From the NCBI RefSeq assembly GCF_024171865.1, contig NZ_JAMTCN010000003.1:1-64000 (forward strand): DNA of 64,000 bases. Reading direction: 5' to 3'. Shown one piece after another: positions 26,951-34,450 of the stretch. Each line of letters starts with the position of its first letter. The stretch's first letter is position 1. Source of the DNA: Prauserella aidingensis (GTDB lineage: Bacteria; Actinomycetota; Actinomycetes; Mycobacteriales; Pseudonocardiaceae). The position numbers and the translations under genes are program-made. A model generated the notes under the pieces. That model was given only the letters and a program-made list of their open reading frames with translations. It made no database searches and had not been told where the DNA came from.

Positions 26951-27780
26951 GGTGTCCCTCCGTACGCTTCGGGTTTGCGCTCGCCGAGGTGGTGCAGCAC
27001 CCGCCGGGCGTTGGCGAGCTCGCCCGCCACGTCCACCTCGGCCACGGCGATTCCCGCCTTGCTCCACGTGCGCGCCAGGATGTCCCCGCCGGGGCCGACG
27101 ATCTTGGCCTGCCCGAGGAAACGCATGCCGCCCAGCGCACCGGTCTGGTTGGCGGAGGCGAGCACCACCTGGTTCTCGGCGGCGCGCGCCTGGTCGTAGA
27201 GGTCGAACAGCCGCGCCTGGCGGTCCTGGGACATGCGGGGTGCGCGGTTGGTGATGCTGGTCGGCCACGCGGACAGGCACGCGATGATCTCGGCCCCGTC
27301 GACGGCGAGGCTGCGCGCCGATTCGGGGAACGTCTTGTCGTAGTCGATCAGCATGCCGACCCTGCCCACGGGCGTGTCGAACGCCGCGAACCGGTCGCCC
27401 GCGGCGTACACGGCCCGCTCGCCGGGCGGCTGGTGCACCTTGCGATGCCTGCCGAGCACACCGTCACCCGTGACGGCCAGCGCCGCGTTGTAACGGACGT
27501 CGCCGTCCGCCTCGCAGTAGCCGACGCACACGACCATGTCCCGTGCCAGCGAGCCGATCCGCGCCAGGTGCGGATCGTCGGGCGGCAGCGCGGGAGGCAG
27601 GTTCCCGGCGTCCGGCTCGCGCAGGTCCGGCAGATACCCGCCGACGGCGGCGTCCGGCAGCACCAGCAACTGAGCGCCGGATCCGCGGGCGTGCTCGATC
27701 AGGGTGGCGATGCGGTCGAGATCGAACTCGAGATCGCGGCCGAAGTGGGCGGCGACCGCGGCGATGCCGGTCAGAGCCAT
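26947..27780 (-). CDS. Nitrilase-superfamily paralogue with catalytic Cys and Glu replaced by Asp
   Basis: 277-residue carbon-nitrogen hydrolase fold, a tandem paralogue of the next upstream gene with matching spacing throughout. The nitrilase triad is Glu-Lys-Cys. Here Lys114 (RHRKVHQPPGE) and Glu121 are kept. The catalytic Glu is Asp43 (LPDAAVGGY), and the catalytic Cys is Asp146 (GMLIDYDKTFPE, codon GAC). Hydrolysis by the usual thiol mechanism should be impossible. The frame is intact, 7 nt after its active sister, and its stop overlaps the glycosyltransferase start, so it is expressed in the operon and is not a decayed pseudogene. It may be a structural or regulatory partner in a mixed oligomer, or a binding protein. 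Confidence 0.9.
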   Translation of the reverse strand: MALTGIAAVAAHFGRDLEFDLDRIATLIEHARGSGAQLLVLPDAAVGGYLPDLREPDAGNLPPALPPDDPHLARIGSLARDMVVCVGYCEADGDVRYNAALAVTGDGVLGRHRKVHQPPGERAVYAAGDRFAAFDTPVGRVGMLIDYDKTFPESARSLAVDGAEIIACLSAWPTSITNRAPRMSQDRQARLFDLYDQARAAENQVVLASANQTGALGGMRFLGQAKIVGPGGDILARTWSKAGIAVAEVDVAGELANARRVLHHLGERKPEAYGGTP

Positions 27781-27787
27781 GCCGTGA

Positions 27788-28627
27788 TCATCCCGCAGGC
27801 GCCCCGGCGGGAGCGTACGCCTCGGGCCTGCGGTCGCGCAGGTGCGCCATCGAGCGGCGTGCCGTCGCCAGCGCCTCGACCACGTCTACGTCGGCGACCG
27901 CCAGCCCGTCACCCACGCCCGTGTCCGCGACCACCTCGCCACCCGGGTCCACGATCTTCGCGCTCGCCACGAACCGTAGGTCGCCGAACGTGCCCGACTG
28001 ATTGGCCGACACCCACACCATCTGGTTCTCCAGCGCCCGCGCGCGGTCGAACAGGTCGAAGCGGCGTTTCCACCGGTCGCGGGCGAGGTCGGCCGCCGCG
28101 TGGGTGCGGCTGCCCGGCCACGCCGACAGGCACACCCCTATCTCCGCACCATCGAGCGCCAGGGCACGCGCCGATTCGGGAAACGCCTTGTCGTAGCAGA
28201 TCATCATGCCGAGCCTGCCGACCGGAGTGTCGAACGCGGTGAACCCGTTGCCGGCCTGGTACGTGGCGTCCTCCGACAGCGGCTGGTGCACCTTGCGATG
28301 GCTGCCGAGCACGACGCCGTCGGAAACGCACACGGCGCTGTTGTAGAGCGCCCCGCCGTCGGATTCGCAGTAGCCGGCCGTGACGACCAACTCGCCCGCG
28401 AGCTCGGCGAGCCTGCGGATCTCCGGGCCGTCGGCGTCCAGGGCGGGCGGGCCGTCGGCGCCGCCGTCGAGGTTCGCCAGGTACCCGCCCAGACACGCCT
28501 CGGGCAGTGCCAGGAGGCGCACTTCGTCGGCGCGGGCGCGGTCGATCAGCGCGGCGATGCGCGCGAAGTCCTCGTCGAGGTCGCGGCCGAACGGGGCGGC
28601 CGCCGCCGCGATACGTACCCCGGTCAT
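27788..28627 (-). CDS. Nitrilase-superfamily hydrolase (Nit1C branch)
   Basis: 279-residue carbon-nitrogen hydrolase with an intact triad: Glu43 in LPEACLGGYL, Lys112 in SHRKVHQPL and Cys144 in GMMICYDKAFPE. Glu119 supplies the usual additional acid. The family cleaves nitriles or amides; in Nit1C clusters the nitrilase has been linked genetically to cyanide assimilation in Pseudomonas fluorescens NCIMB 11764, but the true substrate is not settled. The ATG at 28627 overlaps the preceding stop (ATGA). The next gene downstream is a catalytically altered copy of this one. Confidence 0.92.
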   Translation of the reverse strand: MTGVRIAAAAAPFGRDLDEDFARIAALIDRARADEVRLLALPEACLGGYLANLDGGADGPPALDADGPEIRRLAELAGELVVTAGYCESDGGALYNSAVCVSDGVVLGSHRKVHQPLSEDATYQAGNGFTAFDTPVGRLGMMICYDKAFPESARALALDGAEIGVCLSAWPGSRTHAAADLARDRWKRRFDLFDRARALENQMVWVSANQSGTFGDLRFVASAKIVDPGGEVVADTGVGDGLAVADVDVVEALATARRSMAHLRDRRPEAYAPAGAPAG

Positions 28628-30018
28628 GCCGCCGTGCCCAGGCCGGTCACCACAGTGTCGAGCACGGGGATCTCCTCTCCGTCGGGCCACCGCAGCCGGA
28701 CACCGCCGGTCGCGGTCAACTCGCCGCATTCGACCGACACCGCGGGCCCTGCCGCCGCTTCCCGGTCGCCCACGGTGATCATCGCGAAGCCCGGGAAGCA
28801 CGTCAGCCAGTCGCCCACCGTCACGTTCGCCGGACGTGGCACGTCCGCGACATCCAGTACGGCGCCACACCCGCTCGCCTCCGCCAGCATGCCGAGGGTC
28901 CCGGCGATACCCGCCATGGACACGTCCTTGGCGGCCCGCGGGCGCGCCGCGGCCACCGAGCTCTGCATCGCGCGCAGCTCGCCCGTCCGCCGGGTGGACG
29001 TGGAGTCCCACTGCGCACCGGTGTAGCCGGGCCGCCACGACCCGCCGAGATCGGCGGTCAGCCGCACCCGTTGTCCCGGCACACCGCCACCTCCCGGCAC
29101 CGGGTCGGGCGTCCTTCCGAGCGCCGTCACCGCCAACGACGCAGGCACCCCGAGTTGCGTGTGGCCGCCGAGCACGGGAACGTCCCACGCCCGGCTCGCG
29201 GCCCGCAGCCCGGACAGCACCCGCGAGGCGAACGACGCGTCCCGCGCGCCCAGCGCGTCGAGGAGCCCGACCGGGCTCGCACCCATCGCGGTCAGGTCGT
29301 TGACGTTGACCAGCACCGAACACCAGCCCGCCCACTCCGGGTCACGTTCGACCATGGACGGCAGGATCGCGTCGCACGCGGCGACCGTGTCGCCGCCCGG
29401 TACGGGCACACCGTCGTCGCCGACGAATCCGGGCACGCCCGGCATGCCCTCCAGCAGGGAGCCGAGGGCGGTCTTGGTGGACCGCACCAGCGCCGCCACC
29501 CGGCCGATGGGATACCGCATCAGCACGTGCGGTCTGCCGGACACGTTCGTCTCCCGGACGCGCTGCCAGCCGAGGTGGCGGAACATGCGTTCGTTGGCGG
29601 GCTGCACCCTCGCCTCGAACCGCACCACGCCCGCGTTCTCCGCGTACGCCTGCGCCGCTCTGACGAGCGCGGCACCGACACGGGTGCGCTCGCGGCGGTG
29701 TGCCGGCTCCACCACGAGCCTGCCGCCGTACCACCACCCGAGATCGACCCCGTCGGTCGCCGGATGCAGCCGCACGCCTCCGAGCACGGTTCCACCCTGG
29801 TCCCTGGCGAGAAGTACCACGGTGCGCGGATCACCGTCGTGGCCGTCCATGTCGTCGTTGTCGAAGATCCGTTGCTCGTCGACGAACACCGCGCGCCGCA
29901 ACGCCCGGTACTCCGCGAGTGCGGCATCGTCGGCCGCGGGCTCGATACGGAACCGCGGCTGCCGCGCCACGCTGACCGGATCGCCGAGACCCGCCAGTAC
30001 GTCGGGATACATGCTCAC
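28624..30018 (-). CDS. MSMEG_0567-type GNAT / AIR-synthase-like fusion protein
   Basis: 464-residue two-domain protein. Residues about 20-170 form a GNAT acetyltransferase (LGGVRLHPATDG, then RRERTRVGAALVRAAQAYA with the acetyl-CoA loop, then MFRHLGWQRV). Residues 180-460 form a PurM/AIR synthase-like domain with GDDGVPVPGGDTVAACDAI, NVNDLTAMGASPVGLL and the Gly-rich AGIAGTLGMLAEASG. In proteobacterial Nit1C clusters these domains are separate genes; actinobacteria carry the fusion. Reactants are unknown; the AIR-like domain suggests ATP-dependent activation of an amide or nitrile precursor. The GTG at 30018 overlaps the preceding stop (GTGA). Confidence 0.9.
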   Translation of the reverse strand: MSMYPDVLAGLGDPVSVARQPRFRIEPAADDAALAEYRALRRAVFVDEQRIFDNDDMDGHDGDPRTVVLLARDQGGTVLGGVRLHPATDGVDLGWWYGGRLVVEPAHRRERTRVGAALVRAAQAYAENAGVVRFEARVQPANERMFRHLGWQRVRETNVSGRPHVLMRYPIGRVAALVRSTKTALGSLLEGMPGVPGFVGDDGVPVPGGDTVAACDAILPSMVERDPEWAGWCSVLVNVNDLTAMGASPVGLLDALGARDASFASRVLSGLRAASRAWDVPVLGGHTQLGVPASLAVTALGRTPDPVPGGGGVPGQRVRLTADLGGSWRPGYTGAQWDSTSTRRTGELRAMQSSVAAARPRAAKDVSMAGIAGTLGMLAEASGCGAVLDVADVPRPANVTVGDWLTCFPGFAMITVGDREAAAGPAVSVECGELTATGGVRLRWPDGEEIPVLDTVVTGLGTAA

Positions 30019-31088
30019 GCTCCCGCCGCGCTCAGCGCACCGCAGGCGCCACAGGCGGCGCAGCCCGCCTGCTGATCGGCGCCGGTCATGCCCGCGGCGC
30101 GCAGGAGGGACGCGACGCGCTCGGTCACGTCACGGACCAACGACGCCGGGGGCGGCTGCGCGCCGTCGGCACGCGCCAGCGTGCCCGCCATCGGGCGCAT
30201 CGGGACGACGAACGGATAGACCCCGTGGTCGACGAGCTCGGCGGCGCCCGCCACCAGCTCGTCCGGGTCCTCACCGAGGCCGACGAGCAGGTACGTCGAG
30301 ACGCGGTTGCGGCCGAACACCCGTACCGACTCGTCCCACGCCTCCCAGTACTCGCTCAGCGGCACGGTCGCCTTGCCCGGCATCCAGCGCGCCCGCACGG
30401 CGTCGTCGAGCGATTCGACATGGATGCCGATCGACGTCGCGCCCGCCTCACGCAGCTCCGTCAGTACGCCGAGGTCGCCGGGCGGTTCGATCTGTACCTG
30501 GATCGGCAGTCCCGGCACGGCCCGGAGAACGGCCCGGACGCAGCGCACGAGGTGCCGTGCTCCCCTGTCCGGCCCCGCCGTGGTCCCGGTGGTGAGCACC
30601 AGCTGCCGCACCCCGTCGAGACGCACGGCGGCCTCGGCGACCTCGGCCAGCTGGGCGGGCGTCTTCGCGGCGATCGTCGACCCCGCCCGCAGCGACTCCT
30701 CGATGGTGCAAAAACGACACCGCTGGTCCTCGACGTAGCGGATGCACGTCTGCACCACTGTGGAGGCGAGCACGTCCCTGCCGTGCAGCAGGGCGATCTG
30801 GTGGTACGGCACGCCGTCCGCAGTGGACAGCTCGTAGAACCTCGGCCTGGCGACGGGTTCCACCGACAGGCCGAGGTCCAGAGTCCCGTCGAAAACCCTG
30901 CCGTCGCGGACGGTGTAGGGACTCTCCGGATTCAACGGCACGGTCGCGGCGGCGCCGCCCACCACGAGATGGCCGTCGTCGCTCGGCCCGGCGCCCTTGG
31001 AGCGCCGCACGGGTGTCTCCGTCCGGACGCCCTGCACCGCCAGATCGACACGCGTCGACACGACCACGCTCTCGGCATCAGTTGTCAC
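30015..31088 (-). CDS. MSMEG_0568-type radical SAM protein
   Basis: 357-residue radical SAM enzyme of the Nit1C cluster. The cluster-binding cysteines are Cys115, Cys124 and Cys127 (TCIRYVEDQRCRFCTIEE), spacing C-x8-C-x2-C in place of the common C-x3-C-x2-C. The barrel contains LTTGTTAGPD and a SAM-binding-type acidic/Gly segment, VQIEPPGDLG. A second Cys cluster near the C-terminus (AGCAACGACGAL) could hold an auxiliary iron-sulphur site. Biotin-synthase-like chemistry is often suggested for this family but is not proven. The start lies 37 nt after the Sll0783-like gene. Confidence 0.9.
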   Translation of the reverse strand: MTTDAESVVVSTRVDLAVQGVRTETPVRRSKGAGPSDDGHLVVGGAAATVPLNPESPYTVRDGRVFDGTLDLGLSVEPVARPRFYELSTADGVPYHQIALLHGRDVLASTVVQTCIRYVEDQRCRFCTIEESLRAGSTIAAKTPAQLAEVAEAAVRLDGVRQLVLTTGTTAGPDRGARHLVRCVRAVLRAVPGLPIQVQIEPPGDLGVLTELREAGATSIGIHVESLDDAVRARWMPGKATVPLSEYWEAWDESVRVFGRNRVSTYLLVGLGEDPDELVAGAAELVDHGVYPFVVPMRPMAGTLARADGAQPPPASLVRDVTERVASLLRAAGMTGADQQAGCAACGACGALSAAGA

Positions 31089-31125
31089 GACGTACCTCCG
31101 AACTCGCCGACGGGCCCGATCACGG

Positions 31126-31638
31126 TCACCACATGTAGGTCGAATTGATGATCGCGCCCTTGCGCGCGTAGTGGATGAGCGCGTCCTGCACGTCGAGGGG
31201 ATGGGTGGGGATCACGCCCTCGATGAGGTCCTCCTCGCGCAGACCGTGCAGCGACAGTCCGAACCGGCAGCAGTACACCTTGCCACCTTCGGCGATGAAC
31301 GTCTTGAGCTGTTCGTTGATGTTGTGCTCGCCGGGGAACGCCGAACTGCCCGTCGTCGGGAATCCCCGCGTGGCCATGCAGTTCATCGAACCGGGTCCGT
31401 AGAAGTAGACGGCGGCCTCGAAACCCTTCCGCAGCGCGCGGGTCGCCTGCAGGATCGCGACGAAGCTCACCGACGACTCGTGCGCGATCCCGTGCACCAG
31501 CGTGAAGTAGGACTGCCCGGGTTCGGCCTGGTAGTCGGGGAAGACCTTGGTGCCGCCGTAGATGTTGGAACCGTCCGGAAGTGACGGGTGCGGGATCTCG
31601 TTCAGGCTCTGCTGTTCGGTGTCGGTCAGTTCGGGCAC
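31126..31638 (-). CDS. MSMEG_0572/Sll0783-family nitrogen starvation response protein
   Basis: 170-residue soluble protein of the family that includes cyanobacterial Sll0783, a nitrogen-starvation-induced protein needed for normal polyhydroxybutyrate accumulation in Synechocystis. Recognised by NIYGGTKVFPDYQAEPGQSY, YGPGSMNCMATRGFPTTG and YCCRFGLSLHGLREEDLI. Three clustered Cys (one in MNCMA, two in YCCRF) are candidate metal or redox ligands. The fold resembles DsrE-like sulphur-relay proteins. The GTG at 31638 is supported by GAAGGAG. It is the diagnostic marker gene of the cluster. Confidence 0.9.
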   Translation of the reverse strand: MPELTDTEQQSLNEIPHPSLPDGSNIYGGTKVFPDYQAEPGQSYFTLVHGIAHESSVSFVAILQATRALRKGFEAAVYFYGPGSMNCMATRGFPTTGSSAFPGEHNINEQLKTFIAEGGKVYCCRFGLSLHGLREEDLIEGVIPTHPLDVQDALIHYARKGAIINSTYMW

Positions 31639-31689
31639 TGTTGCTCCTTCGTCGGTGTCGCGGATTTCCTGACTACGGCCGACCGGATG

Positions 31690-32517
31690 TCAGCCGTAGA
31701 GCTTGTCGAAGTTCTCGCGGAACGCGAGGCGTGCGAGTTCCCCGTCGCCCGCGGCACCCCTGAGGGCCGCGAGTTCGGCGCCGTGGTCTCCCCACGGCTC
31801 GTCGCTGGCGAACAGCACTCGGTCGGCACCGATGCCTCGCCGGGAGATCTCCTCGGCGAGCCAGTGCGGCGCGAAGCCGATCGCCCACGACAGGTCGGTG
31901 TAGACGTGTTTGCCCGCCTCGATCCAGGAGAAGAAGCGGGAGCCGATCAGCTTGATGTGGCCGCTCATGCCACCGCCGAAGTGCACCAGGTGGATCTTCA
32001 CGTGGTGGCCGTAGTCGTCGACGAGCGCACCGACGTTGTCGATGTCCGAGGCGGCGCCCGGCGAGGTGTGCACGTGGACGACGAGGTCGAGCGCCTCGGC
32101 GGTCGCGAAGATCTCGTCCAGCATCGGGCGGCATTCCGGATCCGTGGGATCGCCGCCGAGCAGGAAACTGAGCTTGAGTGCGCGTACCCCCGGCTCGTCG
32201 GCGAGTGCCAGCGCCGCGCGGGTGCGCTCCTCGTCGCGTGGCAACGGGGACACCCACAACGCGGCACGGATCCGATCGTCGGAGGCTGCCGCCTCCACGC
32301 AGAGTTCGTTGAACGAGAACGAGACCGCCGGATCGGGCACGCCGTAGTTCGGGATCACCAGCGCGCGCTCGGTCCCCTCCGCGTCCAGGTCCGCGATCAG
32401 TTCGGCGATCGTCGCCCGTGCCCGCGAGTCGGGTTTGACCGCGGGACCGCCGTAGAACGGGAAGGCCGGCATCGAACCGAGGTGCCGGTGCGCATCACAG
32501 AAGTCGAACCGTGTCAC
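31690..32517 (-). CDS. Amidohydrolase-2 family protein inserted in the nitrilase cluster
   Basis: 275-residue TIM-barrel amidohydrolase. Metal ligands are visible as His10 and His12 (DAHRHLG), HVHTSPG and HLVHFGGG, with the catalytic Asp in FASDEPWGDHG. Members hydrolyse or decarboxylate small ring or amide substrates. The GTG at 32517 has GGGAGGA at good spacing. It sits between the flavoprotein and the Sll0783-like gene, with 79 nt and 51 nt gaps that are longer than elsewhere in the operon. It is not one of the seven core genes usually listed for Nit1C, so it may process the cluster product further. Confidence 0.85.
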   Translation of the reverse strand: MTRFDFCDAHRHLGSMPAFPFYGGPAVKPDSRARATIAELIADLDAEGTERALVIPNYGVPDPAVSFSFNELCVEAAASDDRIRAALWVSPLPRDEERTRAALALADEPGVRALKLSFLLGGDPTDPECRPMLDEIFATAEALDLVVHVHTSPGAASDIDNVGALVDDYGHHVKIHLVHFGGGMSGHIKLIGSRFFSWIEAGKHVYTDLSWAIGFAPHWLAEEISRRGIGADRVLFASDEPWGDHGAELAALRGAAGDGELARLAFRENFDKLYG

Positions 32518-32596
32518 TGGTGTCCTCCCACATCGCTGCGCCGCTGCGACCGCATCGTGGCGGCGGTGGCGGTGGCGCCGCCGTCTCCATGGCCGG

Positions 32597-33925
32597 TCAT
32601 GCGACCGTGCGCGGTGACGTCCGGACGGCGCCGGCCGGGCAGGTGTCCCTGCGGGTGCCCGCGATCCACGGCACGTCGAGCCCCGTTCCGCGGGCCGTGT
32701 CGGTGATCCGTCGCGCGAGGTGCTCCGCGTCGCGGCCGACCCCGCTGAAACGCCCCGAACCCCAGGTGTGCTGCCACGGCAGCCCCAGGAAGTACAGGCC
32801 GGGGCAACCGGTGACGCCTCGTTGGTGTGCCGGGTATCCGCGCCCGTCGAAGACCGGCACGTCGATCCAGCGGTGGTCCGTGTCGAAGCCGGTGGCCCAT
32901 ACCACGGATGTGATGGCCGTGCTGTCGAGCGGGAGCTCCGCGGACTCGTCCGCGGGTTCCCACACCGGGACGTACCGCCGCTCGGCGGGCGCGTCGAGCC
33001 CGTGCAGTGCCACGTACGCGTCGATCGAGTCCTTGATTCCCTCGGACACGGCGTCGGCGGCATCGAGGTTCTCGCGCAGATCCGGGAGGAACCGCACGAC
33101 TCCGGACTCCACGTCGGACAACCGGCCGTACAGCCGCATCCCCTCGAGCGCGAAGGACCGCAGATCGATGTCGCGGCCCCCGCCCCGTCCGGTGACGTAG
33201 TGATTGGCCCGGAACCGCACGGCATCGACGTCGGAGAACTCGTCGATCGCCCGGCGGTAGTGGCCCATGTCCTCGAGCCAGTCGACGACGTCCCTCCCGC
33301 GGTAACGGCGCGCGACCCTCGGCGCACCGCCCACGGACAGGTGCACCACGCGCCCGGCCAGATGCAGGTCCTCGGCGATCTGACACCCGGACTGCCCCGA
33401 CCCGACCACGAGCACGTCGCCGCCGGGCAGCTGCCGCGGATTCCGGTACGCCGACGAGTGCAGCTGCGTCAGTCCCGGCGGGAACCGCTCCGCCAGTCGC
33501 GGGGTCCGCGGAACCTGATACGGCCCGGTGGCCACCACGACCTGGTCGGCGGTCACCGTTCCGTGCGATGTGGACAGTACGAACGTCGTGCCGTCGCGCC
33601 GCAGTCGTGTCACGTCCACCCCGGTGACGAGCGGACACGGGAAGGACCGCGCGTAATCCTCGACGTAGGTCGCGACCTCGTCCCGGGACATGAACCCGGT
33701 GGGTTCGCCTCCCTGGTAGGGAAAACCGGGGAGATCGCACTGCCGGTTCGGGGTGACGAGGCAGAACGAATCCCAACGCCGACTGCGCCATTCGAATCCC
33801 GGACTCTCGCGCTCCAGCACGACGTGATCGACCCCGTCACGGGCCAGGCAGTAGCTCATCGACAACCCCGCCTGCCCTCCGCCGACGATCGCGACCGTCC
33901 GGTGCAGTCCGTCCACAGTGGTCAT
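32597..33925 (-). CDS. MSMEG_0569-type FAD-dependent oxidoreductase
   Basis: 442-residue flavoprotein monooxygenase-like enzyme. Two Rossmann dinucleotide sites are clear: AIVGGGQAGLSMSYCLA near the N-terminus for FAD and VLVVGSGQSGCQIAEDLH around residue 185 for NADPH. VVVATGPYQVPRTP lies between them, as in Baeyer-Villiger and N-hydroxylating monooxygenases. The C-terminus has VWATGFDTDHRWIDV and WQHTWGSGRFSGVG. It may oxygenate an amine, amide or C=N intermediate. The ATG at 33925 overlaps the stop of the small upstream gene (ATGA). Confidence 0.9.
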   Translation of the reverse strand: MTTVDGLHRTVAIVGGGQAGLSMSYCLARDGVDHVVLERESPGFEWRSRRWDSFCLVTPNRQCDLPGFPYQGGEPTGFMSRDEVATYVEDYARSFPCPLVTGVDVTRLRRDGTTFVLSTSHGTVTADQVVVATGPYQVPRTPRLAERFPPGLTQLHSSAYRNPRQLPGGDVLVVGSGQSGCQIAEDLHLAGRVVHLSVGGAPRVARRYRGRDVVDWLEDMGHYRRAIDEFSDVDAVRFRANHYVTGRGGGRDIDLRSFALEGMRLYGRLSDVESGVVRFLPDLRENLDAADAVSEGIKDSIDAYVALHGLDAPAERRYVPVWEPADESAELPLDSTAITSVVWATGFDTDHRWIDVPVFDGRGYPAHQRGVTGCPGLYFLGLPWQHTWGSGRFSGVGRDAEHLARRITDTARGTGLDVPWIAGTRRDTCPAGAVRTSPRTVA

Positions 33926-34203
33926 CGGTCGAACCTTTCGACGAGCACGGCGGCGTCGGCAGGCATGCGTGCGGCGAGATCGTCGAGCGCCGCGGCCGTG
34001 GCTGTCGCCCTGCCGCACGGGAATCCGTACACCGCGGCCACCCGATCCGAGGCGACGTCCAGCGCCGTCCTGCTCCGTTCCAGGAAATCGCCGAGCCCGT
34101 ACTCACCACCGACTCGCAAGTAGTCCTCGATCACGGTCGACGGGGAGTAGAACCGACGCGACACACCGTCCGGCCAGCGCACGTGGAAATACACTTCGGG
34201 CAC
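33922..34203 (-). CDS. MSMEG_0570-type small nitrogen starvation response protein
   Basis: 93-residue protein, first gene of the array. PEVYFHVRWPDGVSRRFYSP and VGGEYGLGDFLERSRTALD identify the family, which occurs only in these clusters. GTG at 34203 (start of PEVYFHV) is preferred because GAGGAG precedes it; a GTG two codons upstream is possible. It overlaps the flavoprotein start by 4 nt. Function unknown; the size and conservation suggest a partner of the flavoprotein. Confidence 0.85.
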   Translation of the reverse strand: MPEVYFHVRWPDGVSRRFYSPSTVIEDYLRVGGEYGLGDFLERSRTALDVASDRVAAVYGFPCGRATATAAALDDLAARMPADAAVLVERFDR

Positions 34204-34450
34204 GAACACTCCTCTCACGGGGTGGTTCTGCAACGGACGGACCGGATACGATCGATTCGCGGCCACGACTTCGTTGTCGTGTCGGGTCGTGCCGTCACTC
34301 GACGACCCGTGCATGTCCGAGCACCCACGGCGATCGAATGTGACGGGAACCAGTAGAGCCGCCGACGATTGCCGATCGATGTCACCCGGACTACCCGTGC
34401 GTTACCGACAACGCGCGTTGTTACGAGAAGACGTCGGATAGCCTCGGGCG
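34204..34450. promoter_or_regulatory. Divergent control region of the nitrilase cluster and methyltransferase gene
   Basis: 247 nt between two outward-facing genes. It contains a perfect 14-bp palindrome, ACAACGCGCGTTGT, at 34408-34421, about 30 nt before the methyltransferase gene, flanked by GTTAC on one side and TAC on the other. No regulator gene adjoins. No complete GlnR box was found. Confidence 0.55.

Noticed and set aside
26947-27780. Treating the second nitrilase copy as a decayed pseudogene
   Set aside because: The frame is intact, spacing to neighbours is tight, and residues around the altered sites are conserved.
34204-34450. GlnR binding site upstream of the nitrogen-starvation cluster
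   Set aside because: GTTAC and GTCAC fragments exist, but no GTnAC-n6-GAAAC pair was found.
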